Positions 43,522 to 51,852 of a DNA stretch of 64,000 nucleotides are shown here, in pieces; the first letter of the stretch is position 1; each line of letters begins with the position of its first letter. The DNA comes from DUOA01 sp012839095 (GTDB taxonomy: Bacteria; Bacillota; Clostridia; Caldicoprobacterales; DTU083). The position numbers and the translations under genes are program-made. The notes below the pieces were generated by a model that saw only the letters and a program-made list of their open reading frames with translations, was not told where the DNA came from and made no database searches. The stretch covers positions 132,992-196,991 of the forward strand of contig JBMNJE010000002.1 of NCBI GenBank assembly GCA_050951505.1, read 5' to 3'.

Positions 43522-43587
43522 AAGGTTGCCGGTGCCGCACCGGGGAATTTTTACGGACCAGTCCGCTTTAATCGGGCGAAATACCTT
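43522..43587 (+). ncRNA. Structured leader RNA upstream of rpsJ
   Basis: In the 240-nt S10 leader: closing stem AAGGT/ACCTT encloses two hairpins, CCGGT-GCCGC-ACCGG and CGGA-CCAG-TCCG, giving a three-way junction with single-stranded GGAATTTTTA between them. The compact layout suggests a cis-regulatory ribosomal protein site. I know of no established ligand. Confidence 0.55.
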
Positions 43588-43718
43588 GCTTTTGTGCCTT
43601 TCTTTTTTTCATCGGGATATGGCACACGTGGATGAGTGTAAACAAGGTAAACTATTGCCCCTTCTGTCTTATAATGGACGAAAAAGCGTCCTGCTGTGAT
43701 AAAAAGGAGGGAAATTCT

Positions 43719-44027
43719 TTGGCAAACCAAAAAATCAGAATCAAGTTAAAGGCATACGATCATACACTGATCGATCAATCTGCGGAAAAAATCGTGGAAA
43801 CTGCCAAAAAAACAGGAGCATTTGTTTCCGGTCCCATACCGCTGCCTACCGACAAGGAGGTAATCACGATTTTAAGAGCTCCGCATAAATACAAGGACAG
43901 CCGCGAGCAGTTTGAAATGAGAACACACAAACGTCTGATCGACATCCTGAGCCCCACATCCAGGACTGTGGACTCACTTATGAGACTGGATCTGCCCGCA
44001 GGTGTCGATATCGAAATCAAATTATAG
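43719..44027 (+). CDS. rpsJ: 30S ribosomal protein S10
   Basis: A 102-residue S10 (also the NusE antitermination factor). IRIKLKAYDHTLIDQSAEKI opening and RTHKRLIDILSPTSRTVDSL. The TTG start follows AAAGGAGGG at 8 nt; a longer in-frame reading begins upstream of the ribosome site at 43632 and is not credible. First gene of the S10 operon. Confidence 0.96.
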   Translation: MANQKIRIKLKAYDHTLIDQSAEKIVETAKKTGAFVSGPIPLPTDKEVITILRAPHKYKDSREQFEMRTHKRLIDILSPTSRTVDSLMRLDLPAGVDIEIKL

Positions 44028-44065
44028 GTTTCGGTTACGATTGCATGAGAATGGAGGTTTTAATA

Positions 44066-44695
44066 ATGCAGAAAGCCATTCTGGGTAAAAAACTGGGTAT
44101 GACCCAGATCTTCACAGAAGACGGCCTGCTGATACCCGTTACGGTGGTGCAAGCCGGCCCCTGTGTGGTTACTCAGGTTAAGACTAAGGAAAAAGATGGT
44201 TACCAGGCTCTTCAGGTAGGCTTTGATGATATAAGGGAGAAGCTGGTCAATAAACCCTTGAAGGGTCACTTTGAAAAAGGTAATGTTGCATATAAGCGTT
44301 ATCTGAGAGAACTGAAGCTTGAGGATGCAGAGAAATACAGCGTTGGAAGCGAGATCAAGGCAGATATCTTTTCTGAGGGAGACAGGGTGGATGTCAGCGG
44401 CATAAGCAAGGGAAAAGGCTTTGCCGGCACCATTAAGAGATGGAATCAGCACAGAGGGCCCATGTCCCACGGTTCCAGATATCACAGACGCCCGGGTTCC
44501 CTGGGGCCAGGCACTTCACCCGGCCGCGTATTCAAAACAAAGAAACTGCCCGGACGCATGGGCTCTGACAGGGTTACCATTGCCAATCTGGAGGTCGTCA
44601 AGGTGGATGCAGAACACAATCTGCTCCTGATAAAAGGCGCACTTCCCGGCAGCAGGGGCACCATGCTGACCATCAAGGAAACTGTAAAAAACTAG
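44066..44695 (+). CDS. rplC: 50S ribosomal protein L3
   Basis: A 209-residue L3 that reaches into the peptidyl transferase center. KAILGKKLGMTQIFTEDG opening and the conserved FAGTIKRWNQHRGPMSHGSR loop, including the Gln that is methylated by PrmB in some bacteria. ATG at 44066 follows TGGAGG at 9 nt. Confidence 0.97.
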   Translation: MQKAILGKKLGMTQIFTEDGLLIPVTVVQAGPCVVTQVKTKEKDGYQALQVGFDDIREKLVNKPLKGHFEKGNVAYKRYLRELKLEDAEKYSVGSEIKADIFSEGDRVDVSGISKGKGFAGTIKRWNQHRGPMSHGSRYHRRPGSLGPGTSPGRVFKTKKLPGRMGSDRVTIANLEVVKVDAEHNLLLIKGALPGSRGTMLTIKETVKN

Positions 44696-44725
44696 TCGCA
44701 GGTTGGACGGAAAGGAGGCCAGGCT

Positions 44726-45349
44726 ATGCCTAAAGTAGCTTTATATAACATGGAAGGCGCTTCAGTGGGCGAAATCGAACTCAAAGACGAAGTTTTCGGC
44801 GTTGAAGTCAACAAGGATGCATTGTATCAGGTAGTCAGGATGCAGCAGGCCAATAAAAGGCAGGGTACTCAGTCGGCCCTGACCCGTGCAGAGGTCAGAG
44901 GCGGAGGAGCTAAGCCCTGGAGGCAGAAGGGAACCGGTCGTGCCCGGCATGGCAGCATACGCTCCCCCATCTGGATAAAGGGCGGCGTTGTTTTTGCTCC
45001 CAAGCCCAGAGACTACAGCTATACTGTCCCCAAAAAGATTAGAAGGCTTGCACTGAAGAGCGCTCTCAGCTCCAAAGTAGAGAACAATACTATTATAGTA
45101 ATGGATTCCCTGGAGCTGCCCGAAGCCAAAACCAGGGAAATGGTAAAGGTTCTTAAGAATCTGAGGGTGGAAGATAAAGCCTTGCTGGTTATTCCCGGAA
45201 AGAACGAAACCGTGGAAAGAGCAGCACGCAATCTGCCCAATGTAAAACTGACATATGTCAACACCTTGAACGTACTGGACATCCTGAAATACAACCGCTT
45301 TATCATAACCCAGGATGCAGTCCGCCTTGTCGAGGAGGTGTACGCATAA
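44726..45349 (+). CDS. rplD: 50S ribosomal protein L4
   Basis: A 207-residue L4 lining the exit tunnel; the extended loop with RGGGAKPWRQKGTGRARHGS is intact. In gamma-proteobacteria L4 represses the S10 operon. ATG follows AAAGGAGG. The stop overlaps the rplW start (TAATG). Confidence 0.97.
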   Translation: MPKVALYNMEGASVGEIELKDEVFGVEVNKDALYQVVRMQQANKRQGTQSALTRAEVRGGGAKPWRQKGTGRARHGSIRSPIWIKGGVVFAPKPRDYSYTVPKKIRRLALKSALSSKVENNTIIVMDSLELPEAKTREMVKVLKNLRVEDKALLVIPGKNETVERAARNLPNVKLTYVNTLNVLDILKYNRFIITQDAVRLVEEVYA

Positions 45350-45645
45350 TGAAAAATCCATACGATATCATTATAAAGCCGGTACTCAGTGAAAAGAGTT
45401 ATGACTCCATAGCAGACAGGAGATATACCTTTCTCGTGGATGTGAAGGCCAACAAGACCGAGATCAAGCAGGCTGTTGAAGCCATTTTTGGTGTAAAGGT
45501 AGAAAGCGTAAACACCCTTCGCCAGCTGGGAAAGATGAAGAGAATGGGTGTCCATACCGGCAGAAGACCATCCTTCAAAAAAGCCTATGTCAAACTGACA
45601 GCTGACAGCAAGGAAATAGAATTCTTCGAAGGAATGGTACAATAA
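45349..45645 (+). CDS. rplW: 50S ribosomal protein L23
   Basis: A 98-residue L23 at the tunnel exit, docking site for trigger factor and SRP. IIKPVLSEKSYDSIADRRYT opening. ATG overlaps the rplD stop by one base; GAGGAGG-like sequence (CGAGGAGG) lies about 6 nt upstream. Confidence 0.96.
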   Translation: MKNPYDIIIKPVLSEKSYDSIADRRYTFLVDVKANKTEIKQAVEAIFGVKVESVNTLRQLGKMKRMGVHTGRRPSFKKAYVKLTADSKEIEFFEGMVQ

Positions 45646-45660
45646 GGAGGTTACTGAAAA

Positions 45661-46491
45661 ATGGCGATAAAAAAATATAAACCTACCTCCCCCGCCAGAA
45701 GGCATATGAGTGTTTCTGCCTTTGAAGAAATTACGAAAAAGGCTCCGGAAAAGTCTCTTGTGGTAGCTCTCAAGGGCAAGGCAGGAAGAAATGTGCAGGG
45801 ACGGATTACGGTTCGTCATCGGGGCGGCGGAGCGAAGAGGAAATACCGCATAATTGATTTCAAGCGCAACAAGGACGATATACCGGCAAAGGTTGCCGCA
45901 ATTGAATATGATCCCAATCGCAGTGCCAATATTGCATTGCTTCACTATGCAGATGGTGAAAAGAGATATATTATCTGCCCCAACGGATTGAAGGTGGGTG
46001 ACACTGTTGTGTCAGGCCCCAATTCCGACATTAAGGTGGGAAATGCCCTTCCCCTGAAAAACATCCCTATGGGTACTGTTATTCACAACATTGAGCTTCA
46101 GCCCGGAAAAGGCGGACAGTTGGTGCGTTCCGCAGGCAACTCCGCACAGCTCATGGCCAAGGAAGGGAAATACGCACAGGTAAGGCTTCCATCCGGTGAG
46201 GTCCGCCAGGTGCGGGCAGAGTGCAGGGCCACCATCGGCCAGGTCGGCAATGTGGATCATGAGAATATTACCATAGGCAAGGCAGGCAGGAAGAGGCACA
46301 TGGGCATCCGCCCCACCGTCCGCGGATCTGTTATGAATCCGGTAGATCATCCCCACGGCGGCGGAGAAGGCCGTGCACCCATAGGAAGACCCTCTCCTGT
46401 TACTCCCTGGGGTAAACCTACTTTGGGATACAAGACCAGAAAAAAGAACAAGGAATCAGATAAATATATCATCAAGCGAAGAAAAGGCTGA
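45661..46491 (+). CDS. rplB: 50S ribosomal protein L2
   Basis: A 276-residue L2, needed for subunit joining and peptidyl transfer. KKYKPTSPARRHMSVSAFEE opening and the conserved MNPVDHPHGGGEGRAPIGR loop with the functionally important His. ATG follows AAGGAGG at 10 nt. Confidence 0.97.
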   Translation: MAIKKYKPTSPARRHMSVSAFEEITKKAPEKSLVVALKGKAGRNVQGRITVRHRGGGAKRKYRIIDFKRNKDDIPAKVAAIEYDPNRSANIALLHYADGEKRYIICPNGLKVGDTVVSGPNSDIKVGNALPLKNIPMGTVIHNIELQPGKGGQLVRSAGNSAQLMAKEGKYAQVRLPSGEVRQVRAECRATIGQVGNVDHENITIGKAGRKRHMGIRPTVRGSVMNPVDHPHGGGEGRAPIGRPSPVTPWGKPTLGYKTRKKNKESDKYIIKRRKG

Positions 46492-46536
46492 TTTGCGCAA
46501 TGATATCTGTTTGAAAATCGAAAGGAGGCACGCTGG

Positions 46537-46821
46537 ATGAGCCGGTCGGTTAAAAAGGGACCATATATCAGTAAGGATCTTCTGAAAAAGATAGAGAAAA
46601 TGAATGAACAGGGAAAAAAAACCGTTATAAAGACCTGGTCCAGAGCGTCAACCATTTTTCCCGAAATGGTTGGTCACACCATTGCAGTACACGATGGCAG
46701 GAAACATGTTCCGATTTACATTACCGAGGATATGGTAGGTCACAAGCTGGGAGAATTTGCTCCTACCAGAACCTTCAGAGGTCACAGCGGACATACCGAA
46801 AGGTCTACTGCATTGAAATAG
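46537..46821 (+). CDS. rpsS: 30S ribosomal protein S19
   Basis: A 94-residue S19 in the 30S head, contacting S13. SRSVKKGPYISKDLLKKIEK opening and HKLGEFAPTRTFRGHSGHTE near the end. ATG follows AAAGGAGG at 9 nt. Confidence 0.97.
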   Translation: MSRSVKKGPYISKDLLKKIEKMNEQGKKTVIKTWSRASTIFPEMVGHTIAVHDGRKHVPIYITEDMVGHKLGEFAPTRTFRGHSGHTERSTALK

Positions 46822-46838
46822 TTTAAGGAGGAATGAAA

Positions 46839-47228
46839 GTGGCAACTAGGATAAAGGAAAAGGCAAAAGCCCGCCGGGAAAACAGAGAAAAACGCCCTCA
46901 TGCCACCGCCCGATATGTTCGGATTTCTCCCAGAAAGGTCAAAATTGTAATAGACCTGATCCGGGGAAAAAGGGTTGGCGAGGCGCTTTCCATACTGGAA
47001 TTCACCCCGAAGGCAGCTTCGGAGCCGGTTAGCAAGCTCCTGAAATCTGCAATGGCCAATGCTGAAAACAACCTGGGAATGGACCCGGGCAATCTGTTTG
47101 TTGCAGAGGTATATGCAAATGAGGGGCCTACCCTTAAAAGACTGCGCCCCAGGGCTCAGGGCCGGGCCAACAGAATTAGAAAGAGAACCAGCCATATCAG
47201 TATCGTCCTGGACGAATTGAAGGCATAA
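46839..47228 (+). CDS. rplV: 50S ribosomal protein L22
   Basis: A 129-residue L22 with the tunnel hairpin (LKRLRPRAQGRANRIRKRTS); macrolide-resistance loop length looks normal. The GTG start at 46839 is 7 nt after AAGGAGG; the in-frame ATG at 46833 is too close to that site. Confidence 0.96.
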   Translation: MATRIKEKAKARRENREKRPHATARYVRISPRKVKIVIDLIRGKRVGEALSILEFTPKAASEPVSKLLKSAMANAENNLGMDPGNLFVAEVYANEGPTLKRLRPRAQGRANRIRKRTSHISIVLDELKA

Positions 47229-47255
47229 ATAAAAGGAACAGGGAGGGATAATTAA

Positions 47256-47921
47256 GTGGGCCAAAAAGTAAATCCCCATGGACTCAGAGTCGGAATCATT
47301 AAGGATTGGGATGCCAAATGGTATGCTTCCAAGAAAGATTTCGCAGATACCCTGGTTGAAGATGTCAAGCTCAGGGAAATGCTGAAGAAAAAGCTTTATC
47401 ATGCCGGCATATCCAAGATTGAGATTGAAAGAGCAGCAAACCGAGTAAAGGTCAATATATACACCGCAAAGCCCGGAATCGTTATCGGAAAGGGCGGAAC
47501 AGGTGCCGATACCCTGAAAAAGGATATCGAGAAGTTTACAAAGAAAACAACGATTTTGAATATAGTGGAAATAAAATCCCCGGATATGGATGCGCAGCTG
47601 GTGGCAGAAAACATTGCAGCCCAGCTGGAGCGGAGGATTTCCTTCCGAAGAGCCATGAAACAGGCCATGCAGCGTGCCATGAAGGCAGGCGCAAAGGGCA
47701 TCAAGACCATGGTTTCAGGGCGTCTTGGAGGAGCAGACATTGCCAGGAGCGAAGGATACAATGAAGGAACCATACCTCTGCAGACACTCAGGGCCGACAT
47801 CGAATACGGTTTTGCAGAAGCCGACACCACATTTGGAAAGATCGGCGTAAAGGTCTGGATATATAAAGGAGAGGTCCTTCCGAAGGCAAAGAACAGACCC
47901 GTTGCGGAAGGAGGAAAATAA
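47256..47921 (+). CDS. rpsC: 30S ribosomal protein S3
   Basis: A 221-residue S3 at the mRNA entry channel. MGQKVNPHGLRVGIIKDWDA opening, the KH motif VIGKGGTGADTL, and the C-terminal GRLGGADIARSEGYNEGTIP. GTG start follows AGGGAGG at about 9 nt. Confidence 0.97.
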   Translation: MGQKVNPHGLRVGIIKDWDAKWYASKKDFADTLVEDVKLREMLKKKLYHAGISKIEIERAANRVKVNIYTAKPGIVIGKGGTGADTLKKDIEKFTKKTTILNIVEIKSPDMDAQLVAENIAAQLERRISFRRAMKQAMQRAMKAGAKGIKTMVSGRLGGADIARSEGYNEGTIPLQTLRADIEYGFAEADTTFGKIGVKVWIYKGEVLPKAKNRPVAEGGK

Positions 47922-47923
47922 TT

Positions 47924-48358
47924 ATGTTGATGCCGAAAAGAGTAAAACGCCGCAGGGTTCATCGGGGCAGAATGACCGGTAAGGCTACCCGCGGAAACAC
48001 GGTAACCTACGGCCAGTATGGGCTCCAGGCTCTGGATCCCGGCTGGATAACCAGTAACCAGATAGAAGCCGCCCGTGTTGCCATGACTCGTTACATCAGG
48101 AGAGGCGGAAATGTATGGGTTAAGATTTTCCCCGACAAGCCCGTAACCGAAAAACCTGCTGAAACCCGGATGGGAAGCGGAAAAGGCTCCCCGGAGTACT
48201 GGGTGGCGGTTGTAAAGCCCGGCAGAATTCTTTTTGAACTTGCCGGCGTGTCTGAAGAGGTTGCCAGAGAGGCATTCAGACTGGCAGCGCACAAGCTTCC
48301 GGTGAAAACCAAGTTTGTGACTAGAGAAGAATTGGGTGGTGAAGGCAGTGAAGGCTAA
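47924..48358 (+). CDS. rplP: 50S ribosomal protein L16
   Basis: A 144-residue L16 that positions the A-site tRNA. MLMPKRVKRRRVHRGRMTGK opening, GGNVWVKIFPDKPVTEKPAE, and MGSGKGSPEYWVAVVKPGRI. Starts 2 nt after rpsC and overlaps rpmC by 11 nt, indicating coupled translation. Confidence 0.97.
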   Translation: MLMPKRVKRRRVHRGRMTGKATRGNTVTYGQYGLQALDPGWITSNQIEAARVAMTRYIRRGGNVWVKIFPDKPVTEKPAETRMGSGKGSPEYWVAVVKPGRILFELAGVSEEVAREAFRLAAHKLPVKTKFVTREELGGEGSEG

Positions 48359-48551
48359 TAGATTCAGAGAGATGTCACAGGAAGAGCTCCATCAGAATCT
48401 TGCTGAGCTCAAGAGTGAACTTTTTAACCTTCGGTTCCAGTTAGCCACTGGCCAATTGGAGAATCCCATGAGGATTCGTGAAGTGAAAAAGAATATTGCC
48501 AGAGTGAAGACCATTCTTCGGGAAAGAGAGCTAAAAGCCCTGGAGGCTTGA
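48348..48551 (+). CDS. rpmC: 50S ribosomal protein L29
   Basis: A 67-residue two-helix L29 at the tunnel exit. KANRFREMSQEELHQNLAEL then SELFNLRFQLATGQLENPMR. The GTG at 48348 is preceded by GGGTGGTGA and overlaps the rplP end; GTG at 48336 is an alternative four codons earlier. Confidence 0.94.
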   Translation: MKANRFREMSQEELHQNLAELKSELFNLRFQLATGQLENPMRIREVKKNIARVKTILRERELKALEA

Positions 48552-48571
48552 CGGAAAAGGAGGAATAATTC

Positions 48572-48835
48572 GTGGCTGACGAAACAAGAGGAAATCGTAA
48601 GGTCCGGATTGGCAGAGTGGTAAGCAATAAGATGGATAAGACCATTGTTGTTGCCATTGAGACCAGAGTAAAGCACAAGCTGTATGGAAAAATCGTCAAA
48701 CGTACCACAAAGCTTAAAGCCCATGATGAGGAAAACATCTGTCAGGTCGGCGATCGGGTAAAGGTTATGGAAACCAGGCCTTTGAGCCGCGACAAGCGCT
48801 GGCGTTTGGTTGAAATCATAGAGAAAGCTCAGTAA
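48572..48835 (+). CDS. rpsQ: 30S ribosomal protein S17
   Basis: An 87-residue OB-fold S17, a primary assembly protein of the 5' domain. GRVVSNKMDKTIVVAIETRV and LYGKIVKRTTKLKAHDEENI segments. GTG start follows AAGGAGG at 9 nt. An 81-bp gap with a palindrome separates it from rplN. Confidence 0.96.
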   Translation: MADETRGNRKVRIGRVVSNKMDKTIVVAIETRVKHKLYGKIVKRTTKLKAHDEENICQVGDRVKVMETRPLSRDKRWRLVEIIEKAQ

Positions 48836-48867
48836 GGATATAGGTACAGGACGTATTCCTTACACTC

Positions 48868-48890
48868 GAAGTTGGAAGGCTTCCAACTTC
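48868..48890. repeat. Perfect inverted repeat between rpsQ and rplN
   Basis: GAAGTTGGAAG and CTTCCAACTTC flank a single G. In RNA it would be a stem with a very short loop, 10 bp before the rplN ribosome site. It is the only sizeable non-coding insert in the spc operon. It is not followed by a T run, so not a classical terminator. Confidence 0.75.
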
Positions 48891-48916
48891 CGTACATCTT
48901 GAAAGGAGGGTACAAA

Positions 48917-49285
48917 ATGATCCAGAAGGAAAGCCGGCTGAGAGTAGCGGACAATACCGGCGCAAAGGAAATATTGTGCATCCAGGTATTGGGCGGTTCC
49001 GGCAGGAAATACGGCAACATCGGCGATGTGATTATTGCTACTGTTAAAAGCGCAACGCCCGGCGGTGTTGTAAAAAAAGGAGACATTGTCAAGGCTGTCA
49101 TTGTGCGTACCAGCAAGGGCATTCGCAGACCGGACGGCTCGCTGATAAAATTTGATGACAATGCAGCTGTAATAATAAACGATCAAAGTCAACCCAGGGG
49201 TACCCGTATCTTTGGTCCCATTGCCAGAGAACTGAGGGAAAAGGATTACATGAAAATTATTTCCCTGGCCCCGGAAGTATTATAG
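48917..49285 (+). CDS. rplN: 50S ribosomal protein L14
   Basis: A 122-residue L14 at the subunit interface. MIQKESRLRVADNTGAKEIL opening and FDDNAAVIINDQSQPRGTRI. ATG at 48917 follows AAAGGAGGG at 6 nt; the upstream in-frame codon at 48872 lies inside the palindrome. Confidence 0.97.
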   Translation: MIQKESRLRVADNTGAKEILCIQVLGGSGRKYGNIGDVIIATVKSATPGGVVKKGDIVKAVIVRTSKGIRRPDGSLIKFDDNAAVIINDQSQPRGTRIFGPIARELREKDYMKIISLAPEVL

Positions 49286-49300
49286 GAGGAGGTGGTTGCT

Positions 49301-49636
49301 GTGGTGAACGTACCAAGGAAATTACACGTTAAAAAAGGAGATACCGTAGAAATCATCTCCGGTAAGGACAGGTCCAAACGAGGCAAAGTGCTTACCGCGC
49401 TACCTAAAGAGGGCAAGATAATCGTTGAGGGGATCAACTTACTGACCAAGCACCAAAAACCCAGGGGTGTAGGCCAGCAGGGCGGTATCATCAAGGTGGA
49501 AGGCCCCATCTATGCTTCCAAGGCCATGCTTGTCTGCAACAGATGCAACAAGAAAACCCGTGTGGGACGCAGAATACTGGAAGACGGAACCAAGGTCAGG
49601 GTCTGTAAGGTATGCAAGGAAATCATCAATGATTAA
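49301..49636 (+). CDS. rplX: 50S ribosomal protein L24 (zinc-ribbon form)
   Basis: A 111-residue KOW-domain L24, an early assembly protein. KLHVKKGDTVEIISGKDRSK opening. The C-terminal part has CNRC and CKVC pairs, a zinc ribbon absent from many L24 proteins. Two tandem GTG codons (49301, 49304) follow AGGAGGAGG; the first is chosen at 8-nt spacing. Confidence 0.95.
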   Translation: MVNVPRKLHVKKGDTVEIISGKDRSKRGKVLTALPKEGKIIVEGINLLTKHQKPRGVGQQGGIIKVEGPIYASKAMLVCNRCNKKTRVGRRILEDGTKVRVCKVCKEIIND

Positions 49637-49663
49637 TTTCTTCTCTGAAGGGAGGTAAAAGAG

Positions 49664-50209
49664 TTGGCTCGTTTGAAAGATTTATATATGAATGAAGTAG
49701 TATCCGCTATGATGGAGAAATTCAAATATAAGAGCATCATGGAGGTGCCCAGGCTGGAGAAAGTCGTTGTTAACATGGGCATAGGTGATGCCAAGGAGAA
49801 TCCTAAATTTCTGGAATCTGCCGTTGAGGATCTGGCTGTAATTACGGGTCAGAAACCTATTGTTACAAAGGCCAGAAAATCCGTAGCTGCCTTTAAGCTG
49901 AGAGAGGGAATGAACGTTGGCGCCAAGGTAACGCTTCGAGGCGAAAGAATGTATGAGTTTCTGGATCGACTGCTAAATGTGGCCCTGCCCCGGGTGAGAG
50001 ACTTCCGCGGCCTGTCCGACAAGTCCTTTGACGGAAGAGGGAACTATGCATTGGGAATCAAAGAACAGTTGATTTTCCCTGAAGTCAACTATGACAAGGT
50101 TGAAAAGGTCAGGGGAATGGATATCATCATTGTTACAACTGCCCGGACAGACGAAGAGGCAAGGGAATTATTAGGCTTGATGGGAATGCCCTTTGCAACC
50201 AGAGGCTGA
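49664..50209 (+). CDS. rplE: 50S ribosomal protein L5
   Basis: A 181-residue L5 that carries 5S rRNA. RLEKVVVNMGIGDAKENPKF and LPRVRDFRGLSDKSFDGRGN. The start is TTG (49664) with GGGAGG at 9 nt; no ATG or GTG option fits. Confidence 0.96.
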   Translation: MARLKDLYMNEVVSAMMEKFKYKSIMEVPRLEKVVVNMGIGDAKENPKFLESAVEDLAVITGQKPIVTKARKSVAAFKLREGMNVGAKVTLRGERMYEFLDRLLNVALPRVRDFRGLSDKSFDGRGNYALGIKEQLIFPEVNYDKVEKVRGMDIIIVTTARTDEEARELLGLMGMPFATRG

Positions 50210-50242
50210 ACCAGTCCAAGGAAGTTAGGAGGGAATTGACAA

Positions 50243-50428
50243 GTGGCGAAAAAATCGATGAGAGTTAAACAACAGCGCGCTCCCAAGTATTCAACCCGTG
50301 CCTATACTAGATGCAGATTGTGCGGACGGCCGCATGCCGTCTTGAGAAAGTTTGGCTTATGCCGAATCTGTTTCAGGGAATTGGCTTACAAGGGGCAGAT
50401 ACCCGGTGTCAGGAAAGCAAGCTGGTAG
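50243..50428 (+). CDS. rpsN: 30S ribosomal protein S14 type Z
   Basis: A 61-residue zinc-binding S14: CRLCGRPH and CRICFREL form the finger. Ends GQIPGVRKASW. GTG start follows GGAGGG at 9 nt. Confidence 0.96.
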   Translation: MAKKSMRVKQQRAPKYSTRAYTRCRLCGRPHAVLRKFGLCRICFRELAYKGQIPGVRKASW

Positions 50429-50457
50429 TCAGTCGATACTGGAAGGAGGTAGAATAT

Positions 50458-50856
50458 ATGGTTATGACGGATCCCATTGCGGATATGTTGACCCGCATAA
50501 GAAATGCACTGGTAGTTAAGCATGAAGAGATACAGGTACCGGCCTCCAATATTAAGAAGGCCATTGCAGATATATTAGCCGAAGAAGGTTATATCAAGGG
50601 ATATAAAGTAATTGATGATGGCCTGCAGGGCATATTGAAGATTACCTTGAAGTATACACCGAACAATGAGCGTGTTATCAGCGGACTGAAGAGAATCAGC
50701 AAACCCGGTCTGAGAGTATACGCCAGGAAAGATGAGGTTCCCAAGGTTCTGGGCGGACTGGGAATTGCCATCATCTCCACTTCAAAAGGCGTTATGACGG
50801 ATAAACAAGCCAGGAAGCTCGGTGTGGGCGGAGAAGTTCTCTGCTACATCTGGTAA
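50458..50856 (+). CDS. rpsH: 30S ribosomal protein S8
   Basis: A 132-residue S8; in E. coli it is the translational repressor of the spc operon. DPIADMLTRIRNALVVKHEE opening and KRISKPGLRVYARKDEVPKV. ATG at 50458 follows GGAAGGAGGT at 7 nt. A longer in-frame reading that overlaps rpsN is rejected. Confidence 0.97.
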   Translation: MVMTDPIADMLTRIRNALVVKHEEIQVPASNIKKAIADILAEEGYIKGYKVIDDGLQGILKITLKYTPNNERVISGLKRISKPGLRVYARKDEVPKVLGGLGIAIISTSKGVMTDKQARKLGVGGEVLCYIW

Positions 50857-50908
50857 GACAGTGCCGAAGGCAAATTGAAATCAGCACAACGGAAGGCGGT
50901 GTAAAGAT

Positions 50909-51448
50909 ATGTCGCGAATAGGAAGACTTCCTATACAGCTGCCCGGTGGCGTAACCGTTTCAGTCAATGCAGATAATACAGTTGACGTTAAGGGCCCCAA
51001 AGGACAGCTGTCACAGAAGATTCATAAGGATATGCGTGTTGTAGTGGAAGGCAATACTGTGCTGGTGGAACGTCCCACCGACAGCAAGCCTCATAAATCG
51101 CTCCACGGACTCAGCCGTTCCCTTATCAACAACATGGTGGAGGGAGTAACAAAAGGCTTTGAAAAGGTTCTTGAAGTAAACGGCGTGGGTTACAGAGCAC
51201 AGAAGCAGGGAAAGAAGCTGATTCTGACCGTTGGTTACTCCCATCCTGTGGAAATCAGCGAGGAAGACGGTGTGGAATTTGAAGTACCTGCACCCAACAG
51301 AATAATTGTAAAAGGCATCGATAAGCAAAAAGTAGGTGCCATGGCTGCCAGGGTAAGAGCAGCAAGAGAACCTGAACCCTATAAGGGCAAGGGAATCAAA
51401 TACGAAAACGAGAGAATCCTCCGCAAGGAAGGAAAAACCGGTAGTTAA
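50909..51448 (+). CDS. rplF: 50S ribosomal protein L6
   Basis: A 179-residue two-domain L6 near the GTPase center. MSRIGRLPIQLPGGVTVSVN opening and EPEPYKGKGIKYENERILRK near the end. ATG follows GGAAGGCGGTG. Confidence 0.97.
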   Translation: MSRIGRLPIQLPGGVTVSVNADNTVDVKGPKGQLSQKIHKDMRVVVEGNTVLVERPTDSKPHKSLHGLSRSLINNMVEGVTKGFEKVLEVNGVGYRAQKQGKKLILTVGYSHPVEISEEDGVEFEVPAPNRIIVKGIDKQKVGAMAARVRAAREPEPYKGKGIKYENERILRKEGKTGS

Positions 51449-51470
51449 TAAGGGAAGGAGTGTAGCTTAG

Positions 51471-51839
51471 GTGATCAAGAAGAAGGATAAAAATGCCTCC
51501 AGAAAGATCCGACATGCCAGGATCAGGGCAAAAATTTCAGGCACACCGGTAAGACCGCGTTTGTGTGTATACAGAAGCTTGAAACATATATATGTTCAGA
51601 TTATAAATGATGAGAACGGAACTACCTTAGCAGCTGCTTCCACCCTTGATCCGGACTTGAGGGATCAGGTTGCCGGCAAGACCAAAAAGGAAGCTGCCAG
51701 AATCGTTGGCCAGGCTGCAGCAAAAAAGGCTTTGGATAAGGGTATCAAGCAGGTGGTGTTTGACCGCAGCGGTTACATCTACCACGGACGTATATTAGAA
51801 GTTGCAGCCGGTGCACGTGAATCCGGGCTGGAGTTTTAA
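51471..51839 (+). CDS. rplR: 50S ribosomal protein L18
   Basis: A 122-residue L18 that binds 5S rRNA. Basic N-terminus, RPRLCVYRSLKHIYVQIIND and FDRSGYIYHGRILEVAAGAR. GTG start follows GAAGGAG at 12 nt, a slightly long spacing. Confidence 0.96.
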   Translation: MIKKKDKNASRKIRHARIRAKISGTPVRPRLCVYRSLKHIYVQIINDENGTTLAAASTLDPDLRDQVAGKTKKEAARIVGQAAAKKALDKGIKQVVFDRSGYIYHGRILEVAAGARESGLEF

Positions 51840-51852
51840 AGGAGGGAAAAAG

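Noticed and set aside
43632..43718. In-frame N-terminal extension of rpsJ with a CPFC and CC pattern
   Set aside because: It would run through the AAAGGAGGG ribosome site that serves TTG at 43719, and S10 is normally 102 residues.
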